Source: Methylomagnum ishizawai (GTDB taxonomy: Bacteria; Pseudomonadota; Gammaproteobacteria; Methylococcales; Methylococcaceae). Taken from it: 64,000 nucleotides of DNA. The DNA lies in NCBI RefSeq assembly GCF_019670005.1, contig NZ_AP019783.1, positions 2,382,150 through 2,446,149 on the forward strand. The letters run 5' to 3'. The notes beneath the pieces are model-generated. The model searched no databases, had not been told where the DNA came from, and worked only from the letters and a program-made list of their open reading frames with translations. Of this stretch, positions 8,131 to 16,326 are shown in pieces (the stretch's first letter is position 1; the number at the start of each line of letters is the position of its first letter). The position numbers were made by a program, and so were the translations under genes.

Positions 8131-8516
8131 CACGCGCCCTCCCTGGTCGCAGTGGTGTCCCGGAATCCGTGACGCTCCCGGTAATCGTCGACCAAGACGC
8201 GGGCTTGCCGGATATCGCGTTCCAGGGTTTCGGCGGTGAATCCCACCGAATGCGGCGACATGCCTACGTGCTGTCTGCCGTCCATTTCCATGAAAGCTTC
8301 CCGCATGAACCGGGCTACGCCTTCGGCGCGTTCCAGGATGATGCAGATCAGGTAGTAATGGTTGAACCGTTCCGCGCTGACGCAGGGTTCAGCCTCGAAC
8401 AGCTTCTGGGAGAGCTTTTTGAAGTCCAAGAGGCGCTCAAATTCGGCCAGGCGGTCGCGGTCGGAGAGATTGCAGGCGGATTGTGGGCAAGCTTCGGGCT
8501 TGAGTGGTGCGTTCAT
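8130..8516 (-). CDS. hypothetical protein of the integrated element
   Basis: 128 aa from ATG 8516-8514 (MNAPLKPEACPQS), with GGAG at the expected distance. An upstream extension would be Arg/Pro/His-rich and non-protein-like, so I reject it. The product is helical and charged (RDRLAEFERLLDFKKLSQKLFEAEP), with a hydrophobic HYYLICIILERAEGVARFM stretch. It overlaps the start of the ATPase gene by one base and is surely cotranscribed with it. I do not recognise the family; small helical partners of replication ATPases are common in satellites. Confidence 0.6.
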   Translation of the reverse strand: MNAPLKPEACPQSACNLSDRDRLAEFERLLDFKKLSQKLFEAEPCVSAERFNHYYLICIILERAEGVARFMREAFMEMDGRQHVGMSPHSVGFTAETLERDIRQARVLVDDYRERHGFRDTTATREGA

Positions 8517-8969
8517 AGGGAGGCTCCTTCGTTGAGGTTTGGAGCCACCAAGCCGCTTTCCACGGCGGGATTGGTGGCGACTGGCTTGGGGGTGGAAAAC
8601 CGGCACGAAGGAACCGGCCACGCCAAAGCGTGCCCCGCACCAGCCGCCATAGGGGAGCGCCGGGCAAAAGAAAAGCGCCCGGCTGTGGCGCTTGTGCGCC
8701 TTCGTAAAATCGGGTTTCCACACCCGGCCCCGGATGCGTCCGGGACAGCGCGGAAAGCATAGACGGCCCGTGCCGGGAGGGTCAAGGCCGCGCCGGATTG
8801 CCCCAGCGCCGCGCCCATGGGCTTGGCGGTGGTTGGGTGGCGGTCGGTGGCGGTTCGCGCCGTGGCGGGCGCTGTGTGCGGTATTTGGAGCATGGCGTTT
8901 CCCTTCGGGGGCGCGTATGATCCGCCCCCGTGTGGTATTGAGATTTGAAGCCCTGGTAGGTGTCGCGGC
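8517..8969. other. intergenic stretch in the element, probable regulatory region
   Basis: No convincing gene in 450 bases. Both strands give long open frames, but their composition is Arg/Pro/His-rich and unlike protein. An inverted repeat GCCGGGC/GCCCGGC at 8659-8665 and 8676-8682 lies around an A-rich loop, with a further GC-rich repeat-like GGCGCTTGTGCGCC to its right. The promoter of the two-gene ATPase operon should lie here. Confidence 0.4.
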
Positions 8970-9323
8970 CTACCGGGGCTTTTCCGTTTCCGGGGGGCGG
9001 GATAGCGCGGCCTTGACGCGCCGGAGCAAGTCTTGGGCGGTGTCGATGTGGATATCGAGGTCGCTGTGTAGCCGCACCAGGCGCGGCCTTGAGAGGGTGG
9101 CCGGGTCGGGGTATTGGCGGAAGCGCCCGGTCATTTCGGGAATGGAATCCCGGATTTCCTTGAAATAGGCGTGGGCCGTGGACCTGGATACTTCAAGCCC
9201 GCGTTCCGATAGGTCGGCGTGGAAGTCCAAATAGGTTTTGTATTCCCCGGCGATAATGCGCCGGTCGAATTCTTCGCGCACGTCTTGGGGCAACTCGCTG
9301 ACGATTTTCTTTTCAAGCGGCAT
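8970..9323 (-). CDS. phage Gp27/DUF3486-like small protein
   Basis: 117 aa. The N-terminal half (SELPQDVREEFDRRIIAGEYKTYLDFHADLSERGLEVSRSTAHAYFKEI, summarised) follows the DUF3486 pattern: a short helix with LP-x-DVRE, then a loop and helix-turn-helix ending in SRST-x-HxY. Members are found in Mu-like phages and other elements and are thought to bind DNA, some as small terminase-like subunits. The C-terminal half is a helix rich in Arg, Leu and His. It lies 13 nt after the excisionase-like gene on the same strand, so the two probably share a transcript. Confidence 0.6.
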   Translation of the reverse strand: MPLEKKIVSELPQDVREEFDRRIIAGEYKTYLDFHADLSERGLEVSRSTAHAYFKEIRDSIPEMTGRFRQYPDPATLSRPRLVRLHSDLDIHIDTAQDLLRRVKAALSRPPETEKPR

Positions 9324-9336
9324 GGCGGAATCCTCC

Positions 9337-9576
9337 TTATGCCGCTTGCTTCTGATTCTGGCTTTCGATCCAAGCGAAGAACTTGGCTTCGTCGATCAGG
9401 ATTTTCCGGCCCACGCGCACCAGGGCCGCGTCCAGGCCGTTTCCGGCAATCTTGCCTTTCGAGGTGTGGCGTTCCTTGCTCAGGAAGATCATGTTCCGCA
9501 AAGCGCCCTCGGTCCAAGCGCGGTGTTTCTCGCAGAACAGCTTGACGGTCAAGAGGGCGGAGGTTTCGGTAGACAT
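9337..9576 (-). CDS. excisionase/AlpA-like helix-turn-helix protein
   Basis: 79 aa. The pattern LLTVKLFCEKHRAWTEGALRNMIF, then AALVRVGRKILIDEAKFFAWIE is that of short winged-helix proteins in integrative elements that bind near the attachment site or control excision. The usual elements are visible: an initial helix, a recognition helix and a GRKILID wing. It lies just before the Gp27-like gene and about 100 nt after the next gene leftward in transcription order. Function as directionality factor versus transcription activator cannot be decided from sequence. Confidence 0.6.
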   Translation of the reverse strand: MSTETSALLTVKLFCEKHRAWTEGALRNMIFLSKERHTSKGKIAGNGLDAALVRVGRKILIDEAKFFAWIESQNQKQAA

Positions 9577-9687
9577 TGGCTAAAGCTCACAGTGATTGGC
9601 GACAGTGCCGGGGATGAGCTTAGGCGGGTGGATGGCGGAAAAAAATGGGGGCGAAACCGGTGGAATCAAGGTGATTTTCCAGTCACC

Positions 9688-10497
9688 TTATTTTCCCCCG
9701 ATTTCCTGTGAGGGTCGGCACTCTGAAAGCAGTTCCGTCAAAGTGTTGTCTTTGCCGGTCCTGCTTCCCGGAAGGAACTTAGGGATAGGCGTTATTTCTT
9801 CAAGGTAGTCGGAAAAGGTGCTGTCGGCGATATTCCAGTTAATTCCGTTATGCCGTGATTTCACCAGATTGAAAAGGTCGACGATAGTTCCTGGCAGTCC
9901 ATCTATGGATAATTGAATCTCTTTTTTGCTTGCAGCATCGAATATATCACTCATTGTTTCTTCTATGGCTTTAAGCCTTTTTGCTTTAAGTGTAAGTCGC
10001 TTTGGTAATGGGTTTTGATCGTTTGCAATCGGCGGTTCCGGCTTTTCGTTCTTGGTCGGATTGGCAAACGCCGCGCCGGAAGCAATTAACGCCTCCCTTC
10101 TCCAATCTCCCCATCGCGCTTCCGTATTGGCTTGGGAGCGTAACTCGGAATAGAGGTAGAGCGGTCGCGCCGTCAGGCCGGTTTGTTCAATCCATCGGCG
10201 CACGTCAGCTTTCTTGATGACGATTCGTTCATCGCCCGGAACGTAAATACCCTTTCCACCAAACCCAAACCCGGAAAAAGTCCCGGTCTGATGAAACCTA
10301 TCCGGGGTTCCATCGTCCCGGCCCGGCAGTTCGCCGCCGTGGTACGCCGCTTCAAGAAAGCCGCGAACGGCGCGGACCCTTGGGTGATTGGGGCAGGTGC
10401 CCGGCTCCAACTCGTTCCAAAGGTGAGCATGTTCATCAAGTGACAATTCATCGCGCCGCGCCCTTGCCCTATCGTCCCAAAACTCGAAATCAACCAT
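9688..10497 (-). CDS. hypothetical protein, atypically AT-rich
   Basis: About 269 aa from ATG 10497-10495 (GTG 10503 possible). The 5' end overlaps the integrase stop by 8 nt, so it is probably cotranscribed with it. The N-terminal third has an acidic, Trp-containing segment (FEFWDDRARARRDELSLDEHAHLWNELEPG) and a VIKKADVRRWIE motif. The C-terminal two thirds is Lys/Ile/Asn-rich and clearly lower in GC than surrounding genes, a sign of foreign origin. I recognise no family. Confidence 0.6.
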   Translation of the reverse strand: MVDFEFWDDRARARRDELSLDEHAHLWNELEPGTCPNHPRVRAVRGFLEAAYHGGELPGRDDGTPDRFHQTGTFSGFGFGGKGIYVPGDERIVIKKADVRRWIEQTGLTARPLYLYSELRSQANTEARWGDWRREALIASGAAFANPTKNEKPEPPIANDQNPLPKRLTLKAKRLKAIEETMSDIFDAASKKEIQLSIDGLPGTIVDLFNLVKSRHNGINWNIADSTFSDYLEEITPIPKFLPGSRTGKDNTLTELLSECRPSQEIGGK

Positions 10498-11602
10498 TGC
10501 CACCCACCCCGCCGAAAATCTTCTCGTTCATGCTGGCGATGACCTGGCCGGTGTGGGCCTCGCTCAAATGGGCGTAGCGCCGCACCATTTGCAAGGTCTT
10601 GTGTCCCAGGACTTCCGCGATTTCGTTCAGGCTCGTGCCGTTCATGGCGAGGTAGGACGCGGCGCTGTGCCGCAGATCGTGGAACCGGAAGTCCTGAATC
10701 CCGGCCTGTTCCAGGGCGTTCACCCAGGCGAACCGGAGGTCTACCGGCTGCTCGGGCTTCCGGCCTGGAAAGAGTAGGGTGGTGTTCAGACTGCGGACCT
10801 TGGCGAGTTCCCGCACCAGTTCCAGGGCGTGGCCGGACAGGGGCAGGACGCGGCGTTCCTTGTTCTTGGTCTGGTGTAGGGTGATCCGGGCCGCGCTGGC
10901 GTCCACCACGCCCCAGGCGCGGTCCTTGGGCGGTTCCTTGGGCGCTTTCCAGTACAGCCCCAGGATTTTCCCCTCGCGCATCCCGGTGGACAGCGCCACC
11001 ACCACCACGGGATACAGCGCCGCGTTCTTGGATGCCCGGCAGGCGTCCAGCAAGCGCCTGCGTTCATCGTCGGACAGGAAGCGGACCCGGCCTCCCGGCT
11101 CCTTGACCTTCTTCACCTTGCGCATGGGGGAATCGTCCAGCCATCCCCATTCGTTCACGGCCACGGTGAAGGCGTGGGACAGCGCCGCGAGGTAGCGGTT
11201 GACGGTGGCCGGGGATCGGTCTTCGCCTTGGTGCGTGCGCCCGCGTTCCAGCTTATCCCGGCACTCGGCTATCAAGGCCGGGGTGGCGTCCGAAAGCAGG
11301 CGGACCCCGATTTGCTCTTTCCACCATGCCAACTACTGCGCTTGGTTCACGCGCTGGGAGCCTTTCCGGGGAAGCTCGGCTTCGGTGTAGCGGTCGATCA
11401 TTTCGCCCACGGTGTGGCGCTTGGCTTCCACCGTCTTGAAGTGACGGCCCTCCCGGATCGCGCTTTGAATGTCTTCCGCCCACTTCTTGGCGTCGGTGCG
11501 CCGCTCAAAGGTGGCGGTCTACGGTGGACAGCCTTTCAGTCGGACCTTCACCCGGTAGCTTGCCTTGCCGTCCGCTGTGGTTCGTTTCTCTATGGTCGCC
11601 AT
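10490..11602 (-). pseudogene. tyrosine integrase interrupted by two in-frame amber codons
   Basis: From ATG 11602-11600 the frame continues for 370 codons to the stop at 10490, apart from two TAG codons: codon 28 (11521-11519) and codon 90 (11335-11333). The reading before, between and after is normal integrase sequence: MATIEKRTTADGKASYRVKV, then TATFERRTDAKKWAEDI, then the catalytic part. The active site is complete: R209 (TGMRE), K near 246, H308-x-x-R311 (HDLRH), H334 (LGH) and Y343. Both TAGs are one C-to-T change from CAG (Gln). A 280-aa product could start at TTG 11332 but would lack the arm-binding domain. Most likely inactive unless ambers are read through. Confidence 0.8.
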
Positions 11603-11736
11603 ATTGCCCTCCGTTGAATCAACGGCAACAGGCTACAGAAAACCAGCAAACACGGCAATAACAGATAAGCAATCAGGTGTTGAATGTACCCAATACACTG
11701 TTAATAAACGGGTTATATGGAGTAATCGTGGGGCGC

Positions 11737-11886
11737 GGGACACTGGCGGGACACTCGCTCTGCAATTCGGGGCGCAAACCTGCCATCCGGTGTTGTCCGG
11801 CCTAGTCCGTGGACTTCCGCTTACTGGGCTTGCCCTGGTGCTTGGGCGCATGGGGCGCTTGCTGGCGAGTGTCCCGCCAGTGTCCC
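11737..11886. repeat. 22-bp perfect inverted repeat with doubled GGGACACT motif (likely integrase arm sites)
   Basis: Left arm 11737-11758 and right arm 11865-11886 are exact reverse complements, 106 nt apart. Each arm contains two copies of the octamer GGGACACT spaced 11 nt start to start, giving four copies in all. Position between the integrase start and the tRNA-Leu 3' end, octamer size and paired arrangement match arm-type binding sites of a tyrosine integrase at an attachment site. The AT-rich stretch 11640-11720 beside it could accept a bending protein such as IHF. Site function is inference; the repeats themselves are plain. Confidence 0.65.
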
Positions 11887-11901
11887 ACGGCGAAAATGGG
11901 C

Positions 11902-11937
11902 AAAAGAAAAGGGCTTGACGGTTTCCCGTAAGCCCTT
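11902..11937 (-). terminator. Rho-independent terminator after tRNA-Leu
   Basis: Read on the minus strand, the stem AAGGGCTTACGG pairs with CCGTcAAGCCCTT and is followed by TTTCTTTTG. It begins 9 nt past the tRNA 3' end, as expected for ending the tRNA transcript. Confidence 0.65.
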
Positions 11938-11945
11938 GAATTTTT

Positions 11946-12032
11946 TGGTGCCGGAGGTCGGAATCGAACCGACACTTGGTTTCCCAAACCAGATTTTGAG
12001 TCTGGCGCGTCTACCAGTTTCGCCACTCCGGC
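11946..12032 (-). tRNA. tRNA-Leu(CAA)
   Basis: 87-nt tRNA on the minus strand with acceptor stem GCCGGAG/CTCCGGC, a long variable arm as in class II tRNAs, anticodon loop CTCAAAA giving anticodon CAA (reads UUG), T-loop GTTCGATTC and encoded 3' CCA. Its 3' end faces the integrase, marking it as the probable integration target of the element; the gene itself is intact. Confidence 0.93.
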
Positions 12033-12161
12033 GTTAAGAGCCGCGTATTATAGGGAAGCCCTTCCGAAAAGCCAACCGTTTTCGCGATGCGACTTCGGAC
12101 CCCCGCCCGGACTAAACTTTCAGAGGTCCATCCGCCCGCCATCTGCCGAAGGAAATCCCCA

Positions 12162-14366
12162 GTGAGCCCAACCATCCCAGCCCATGCCGAACCGCCTCCG
12201 GCTTCCTTGAAGGCGCTGTATCAAGAACTCCACGCCCTGGCCGCCCAGGGCCAGGACCAACCCTACGACCTCGCCATCGCCGGGCGCATCGAAGCCCTGG
12301 TCGGCCACCACCTCGCCGGACTCAAGGCCAAGCTGGTGCAACAGGAAAGCCAGAAACTCCTGGAATTCGTCGCCACCATCGCCGACCTGGGCAAGCGCAT
12401 CCCCATCGGCGATTTCGAGGACGAAGCCTTCCTGGGCGCTTTCGGCCACGCCTGGGGCAGCCATCTGGACCGCCATTTGCGGCGGCCGGTGGAGCGCGGC
12501 TATTTCGCCAGGACGCTGGCCGACATGGCCGGGCGCTGCAGGGAAAGCGCGGGCGTGCTGGCCCGGTTGCGCCGCCAGCGCCAGGAATTGGCCTACCAGA
12601 TCGCCGAGCAGGAAGCCGCGCTGGGCGGGGCCGGTTTCAAGCAGCGCCGGGAGCTGCTCAACGCGCTGGTCGCCCTCAAAAGCCAGCAGGGCGAGGCCGA
12701 GCGCGGCATCGCCCTGGAGGAAATGAGCGCCCTGGAAATCCTGTTGCCGCCCGGCGTGGATTATGCGGCGCTCACTACCGATCCGCCGCCCTTGGCTTTC
12801 GTGCCGGAAAAATTCCACGTTTCCGCCGTCGCCGCGCTGTTCGCCTGGCCGGACGCCCCGTCCCGCGAGGAAATCCGCCCGCTCAACTCGATGGCCGAGC
12901 CATTCGCCTCGGAACCCGTCCCGGATCCGGTGCCGGTCGAGGAAATCGCTTTGGATGTGGTCGCCGAAGCGCCGCCGGAACCGCACGAGGAAGCGTGGTA
13001 CCGGACCTTGTTCACGGAAGAGGAAACGCCGTCCGCCCCGATTCCCGAACCGGAACCCGTCCCGGTGGCGGTGTCCGCCGAGGAAGAGGCCGTGGCCCCG
13101 CCGCCGCCCGGAGAACCCGTCCCGGAGCCGGAACCCGCCCCGTCCGCCTATGCCGAGGATTGCGAAACCGCCGTCCAGCGCTTTATCGCGGCCTATCGCG
13201 ACAAATCGCCGGATTTGGGCGCGGCCATCGAGAATGTGGCTTTCCATTGGATCGACCGGGGCTATGTCAACGTGGCCTACACCACCTTGAAATCGGCCCA
13301 GTTCAGCCATTTGCCCATTCCCAGCCTGTTGGTCCCGGATTTGTTCAAGGCGGCGTATTTCGGGATGCATGTCTGGTCGCGGGAGGACGAAGCCCTCGCC
13401 ACCGTCCAGCGCCTGCTCAATTTCCTGTCCCCGCCCTTGATCGACGAACTCTGCGCCCGGCGGCCCGGCGGCGCGGCGGTGCCGTATCTGTTGTTCGTCG
13501 CCAGTTTCCAGCCGGCGCTGTTCGGTGGCAGCTATACCCAGGCGCCGGCCTTGGTGGAATACGCCGGCCATGGGTTCGGGGAAAGCTTCCGCCAGCGCTT
13601 GGAACAATTGCTGCGGCTGTTCGGCAACGATGGCTCCCTGGGTTTGGAGGTGTTGCGGAAGCTCCCCGCCGGCGATGAGCGCAGCGCCCGCGCCCAGTTG
13701 TCGGCCCGCCTCGCCGATTGGCATGTGCGTATCCTCGACAAGCAGAACGGTTGGGGTCCGGTGCGGGCGGCCTTGGGCAATTGCCTGGCCCGCAACGAGT
13801 TCGACCGGGCCATCAAGGCCATCCAGGCCCCGGATTCCAACGATGTCGAGGGCGTGGCCGCTTTCGTCGCCAAGTACCGCGACCGCAAGGCCATCGGCGC
13901 TTTGATGGAGGCCCAGGTGGCTTCGGTGCTGTCCTCGCCCGAACCCTTGCCCACCGAGGAGCGCAACGCCAAGTCCTGGTTCATCCTCAATATGCTCGAC
14001 CTGTGCGGCATCGCCAACGATTGGCTGGCCGAGCAACGGCTGCGGTGCGGGGCCGATCCCGCGGGCGGCGGTTTGATCGGCGGCGTGCTGAATCCTTTGG
14101 CGGCGTTGCGCGAGGAGATCGAGCGCTCGGTCACGCCCGCCGCCCCGTTCGAGCAGCGGGTGGCGGCGCGGTTCGCGGCCCAGGCCATCGGCAAGGTCCG
14201 GCTCGCCATCGAGGATGTCCAATCCAGCGTGGTGTGGAGCGCCAAGCAGACCAACGCTTGGCTCTCGCTGCCCTACGACATGATGGAGGCGGTGGGTTTC
14301 AGCGGGGACGCCGAGGGTGAGTTGGTGTGGCTGGTGGACCGGATCGGCTCGGTACCGCCCGCTTAG
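12162..14366 (+). CDS. large hypothetical protein with coiled-coil N terminus and Pro/Glu-rich linker
   Basis: About 734 aa. I choose GTG 12162 (VSPTIPAHAEPPP), which has AAGGAA 8 nt upstream; an ATG at 12087 exists but its extra residues are Arg/Pro-rich and lack a ribosome site. Residues about 15-220 look helical with coiled-coil character (LAGLKAKLVQQESQKLLEFV; RRQRQELAYQIAEQEAAL). Residues about 255-350 are a low-complexity Pro/Glu/Ala linker. The C-terminal 380 residues form a helical domain, possibly a repeat scaffold. No enzyme motif is visible, no signal peptide. It follows tRNA-Leu divergently with no partner gene. Unknown role. Confidence 0.65.
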   Translation: MSPTIPAHAEPPPASLKALYQELHALAAQGQDQPYDLAIAGRIEALVGHHLAGLKAKLVQQESQKLLEFVATIADLGKRIPIGDFEDEAFLGAFGHAWGSHLDRHLRRPVERGYFARTLADMAGRCRESAGVLARLRRQRQELAYQIAEQEAALGGAGFKQRRELLNALVALKSQQGEAERGIALEEMSALEILLPPGVDYAALTTDPPPLAFVPEKFHVSAVAALFAWPDAPSREEIRPLNSMAEPFASEPVPDPVPVEEIALDVVAEAPPEPHEEAWYRTLFTEEETPSAPIPEPEPVPVAVSAEEEAVAPPPPGEPVPEPEPAPSAYAEDCETAVQRFIAAYRDKSPDLGAAIENVAFHWIDRGYVNVAYTTLKSAQFSHLPIPSLLVPDLFKAAYFGMHVWSREDEALATVQRLLNFLSPPLIDELCARRPGGAAVPYLLFVASFQPALFGGSYTQAPALVEYAGHGFGESFRQRLEQLLRLFGNDGSLGLEVLRKLPAGDERSARAQLSARLADWHVRILDKQNGWGPVRAALGNCLARNEFDRAIKAIQAPDSNDVEGVAAFVAKYRDRKAIGALMEAQVASVLSSPEPLPTEERNAKSWFILNMLDLCGIANDWLAEQRLRCGADPAGGGLIGGVLNPLAALREEIERSVTPAAPFEQRVAARFAAQAIGKVRLAIEDVQSSVVWSAKQTNAWLSLPYDMMEAVGFSGDAEGELVWLVDRIGSVPPA

Positions 14367-14460
14367 GCGGGGCTGGAGGCTTGTAGGGGCGGCAAGCGTT
14401 CGCTGGTTCCCAAGCTCCGCTTCCGGGCTGTAAGGCGGGGGAGTTCCCAGGGCTTTGGAA

Positions 14461-14829
14461 TCAGCGCAGGTCGCGCCCGAACGGCAGCAGCGACAGCGGA
14501 ATCAGCTTGATATGCTGCACGGCGAAGGGAATGCCGATGACGGTCAAGGCGAGTATGCCCGCGCTGGTCAGATGCGCCACCGCGATGGGCCAGCCGAACA
14601 GCAATACCCACAGCAGGTTGAAGACCACCCGCGGGACGCTGTTGGCGTCGGGCAGTTCGACCACGTCCTTGCCGAACGGCGCGAACACCGCCAAGCCCAG
14701 CTTGATCGATTGCAGCCCGAAGGGAATCCCCACCACGGTCAGGCACAGGGCCAGCCCGCCCAGGAGATAGCCCAGCCCGGCGATGAAACCGCCGAACAGC
14801 AGCCACAGCAAATTCCCCAATAAACTCAT
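14461..14829 (-). CDS. yccF: YccF-family inner-membrane protein
   Basis: 122 aa from ATG 14829-14827 (MSLLGNLLWLLFGG). Typical of YccF/DUF307: two similar halves, each with a hydrophobic segment followed by a TVVGIPFGLQSIKL or TVIGIPFAVQHIKL motif and a GK/GR turn, giving about four membrane segments. Function of the family is unknown. The start overlaps the stop of the diguanylate cyclase gene (ATGA), so it is cotranscribed and translationally coupled with it. Confidence 0.85.
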   Translation of the reverse strand: MSLLGNLLWLLFGGFIAGLGYLLGGLALCLTVVGIPFGLQSIKLGLAVFAPFGKDVVELPDANSVPRVVFNLLWVLLFGWPIAVAHLTSAGILALTVIGIPFAVQHIKLIPLSLLPFGRDLR

Positions 14830-16247
14830 GACCTGCCTCCTATTTTGGCCGGTGCCGGTGCCGCCGTGCGGTTGTTGTGTGGTTGGATCCGGCCCGCCTC
14901 CGGGGCCGGCCATTCCAGGCGGACGGGTTCGGATGATGTGTAATAGGCGAATTGGTTGCGCCCGGCGTCCTTGGCCCGGTAGAGGGCGTTGTCGGCCATG
15001 CGGATCAATTCCTCGATGTCGATGTGGTCCTCGGGATAGAGGCTGATGCCGATGCTGGCCGAGACCGACAGCGTGTGGCCGTCGATGGAATAGGGCGAAT
15101 CGACGGCCCCGCACAGCGCATGGCCGATTTCCGCCGCCACGCCGGGGTCGGCCAGATCGCCCAGAATGACGGCGAACTCGTCGCCGCCCAGCCGGGCCAC
15201 GGTGTCGGTGCCACGCAATTGCCGCTTGAGGCGCTGGCCCACCTCAATCAATAGCTTGTCGCCGACGATATGGCCCAGGCTGTCGTTGATGTGCTTGAAG
15301 CGGTCGAGGTCGATGTACAGCAGGGCGAACATCCGGTTGTCGCGGCGGGCGCGGAGCAGGGCCTGTTCCAGGCGTTCCTTGAACAGGGCGCGGTTGGGCA
15401 GTTCGGTGAGGGGATCGTAGAACGCCAGCCGCCGGATGGTTTCCTCCGAGTTCTTGAGTTCGCTGATATCGTGGGAGACCGCCACGTAATGGGTGGTGGC
15501 CCCGTCGCCGTCCTTGACCGGGGCGATGTAGAGCATCGACCAGTACAAATCGCCGTTCTTCTTGCGGTCCAGGAGTTCGCCCTGCCAGGCGCGGCCCTCG
15601 GAGATGGTGCGCCATAAGTCCTGGTAGATGGCGGGATCGGTGAAGCCGGAACCCAGGATCGAGACCTTGTTGCCCAGGAGTTCGCGTTCCTCGTAGCCCG
15701 TGCCCTGGCAGAACGCCGGGTTGCAATATTCGATCACGCCCTGGGTGTCGGTGATGATGACCATGCTGGAACTATGCGCCATCGCCAGCGACAGCGTGCG
15801 CAATTCGCGCTCGGCGGCGCGGTGTTTTTCCAGGACCTCGGCCAGTTCCTGGTTGATCGCCAGCAATTGCCGGGCGCTGGGCAGCGCCACCAGCTTGGGC
15901 ACCAAGGGCCAGGCCAGCAGGGCGGTCGCCACCGAGGCCAGGGCGGTAACGGCCTTCACCAGCCCGGACAGCCAGTAGTCCGGCACCCAGGTGGTCCAGA
16001 TCGCCAGCAGATGGGTGGTGCCGCACAGGAAGATGAACAGCCCGAACAGCCGGAGCATCCAGTCGAACTGGAGGTCGGCGCGCCGGCGCACCAAGGCCAG
16101 GAGGGCGAAGGGGATCGAATAATAAGATAGGACGATCAAGCCGTCGGAGACGACATGCAACCATAGCACGCTAGGTAGCCAGAGATAGCAATTGCCGTGC
16201 GGCATGAAATGGGAGAAAGACAGTAATTCGGCCATATCATTCAACAT
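14826..16247 (-). CDS. diguanylate cyclase with ethylene-receptor-like sensor, PAS and GGDEF
   Basis: 473 aa from ATG 16247-16245 (MLNDMAELL); longer frames run into the divergent glpK. Residues about 20-120 form three membrane helices closely matching the ethylene-binding domain of plant ETR1: D35 and Y42 (SDGLIVLSYYSIP), I72, C75 and H79 (FIFLCGTTHL), equivalent to ETR1 D25, Y32, I62, C65 and H69 by constant offset. C75/H79 would hold Cu(I). A PAS domain spans about 150-262, and GGDEF about 275-440 with GGDEF at 354-358 and the inhibitory RGTD site at 345-348. It should make c-di-GMP in response to ethylene or another small hydrophobic ligand; ligand is inference. Confidence 0.88.
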   Translation of the reverse strand: MLNDMAELLSFSHFMPHGNCYLWLPSVLWLHVVSDGLIVLSYYSIPFALLALVRRRADLQFDWMLRLFGLFIFLCGTTHLLAIWTTWVPDYWLSGLVKAVTALASVATALLAWPLVPKLVALPSARQLLAINQELAEVLEKHRAAERELRTLSLAMAHSSSMVIITDTQGVIEYCNPAFCQGTGYEERELLGNKVSILGSGFTDPAIYQDLWRTISEGRAWQGELLDRKKNGDLYWSMLYIAPVKDGDGATTHYVAVSHDISELKNSEETIRRLAFYDPLTELPNRALFKERLEQALLRARRDNRMFALLYIDLDRFKHINDSLGHIVGDKLLIEVGQRLKRQLRGTDTVARLGGDEFAVILGDLADPGVAAEIGHALCGAVDSPYSIDGHTLSVSASIGISLYPEDHIDIEELIRMADNALYRAKDAGRNQFAYYTSSEPVRLEWPAPEAGRIQPHNNRTAAPAPAKIGGRS

Positions 16248-16326
16248 AAATACCTCGCAAAACGGGCCGAACCCCCTATGGGTCCGCATGGCTTTGCGAT
16301 AATCGTAGCCGCAAGCTCCCCACCCT

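Larger units (their letters stand above)
5385..11945. mobile_element. decayed integrated element beside tRNA-Leu
   Basis: Integrase, helix-turn-helix/excisionase-like gene, phage Gp27-like gene, RepA-like ATPase and an insertion sequence sit between a tRNA-Leu gene and a truncated chromosomal gene. The integrase lies next to the tRNA 3' end, the usual geometry for tRNA-targeting elements. Decay signs: two amber codons in the integrase, a primase-like scrap, and no second copy of the tRNA 3' end that I could find to the left, so the distal attachment site seems lost. The left limit is approximate. No structural phage genes remain. Confidence 0.65.

Noticed and set aside
8513-8893. Minus-strand frame of about 126 codons upstream of the element ATPase operon
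   Set aside because: Composition of Ala/Thr/Pro/Arg without a ribosome site; only the part from ATG 8516 in another frame is convincing.
13000-13150. Pro/Glu repeats of the 12162-14366 protein as a possible CRISPR-like or repeat locus
   Set aside because: They are degenerate coding repeats without equal unit length or spacers.
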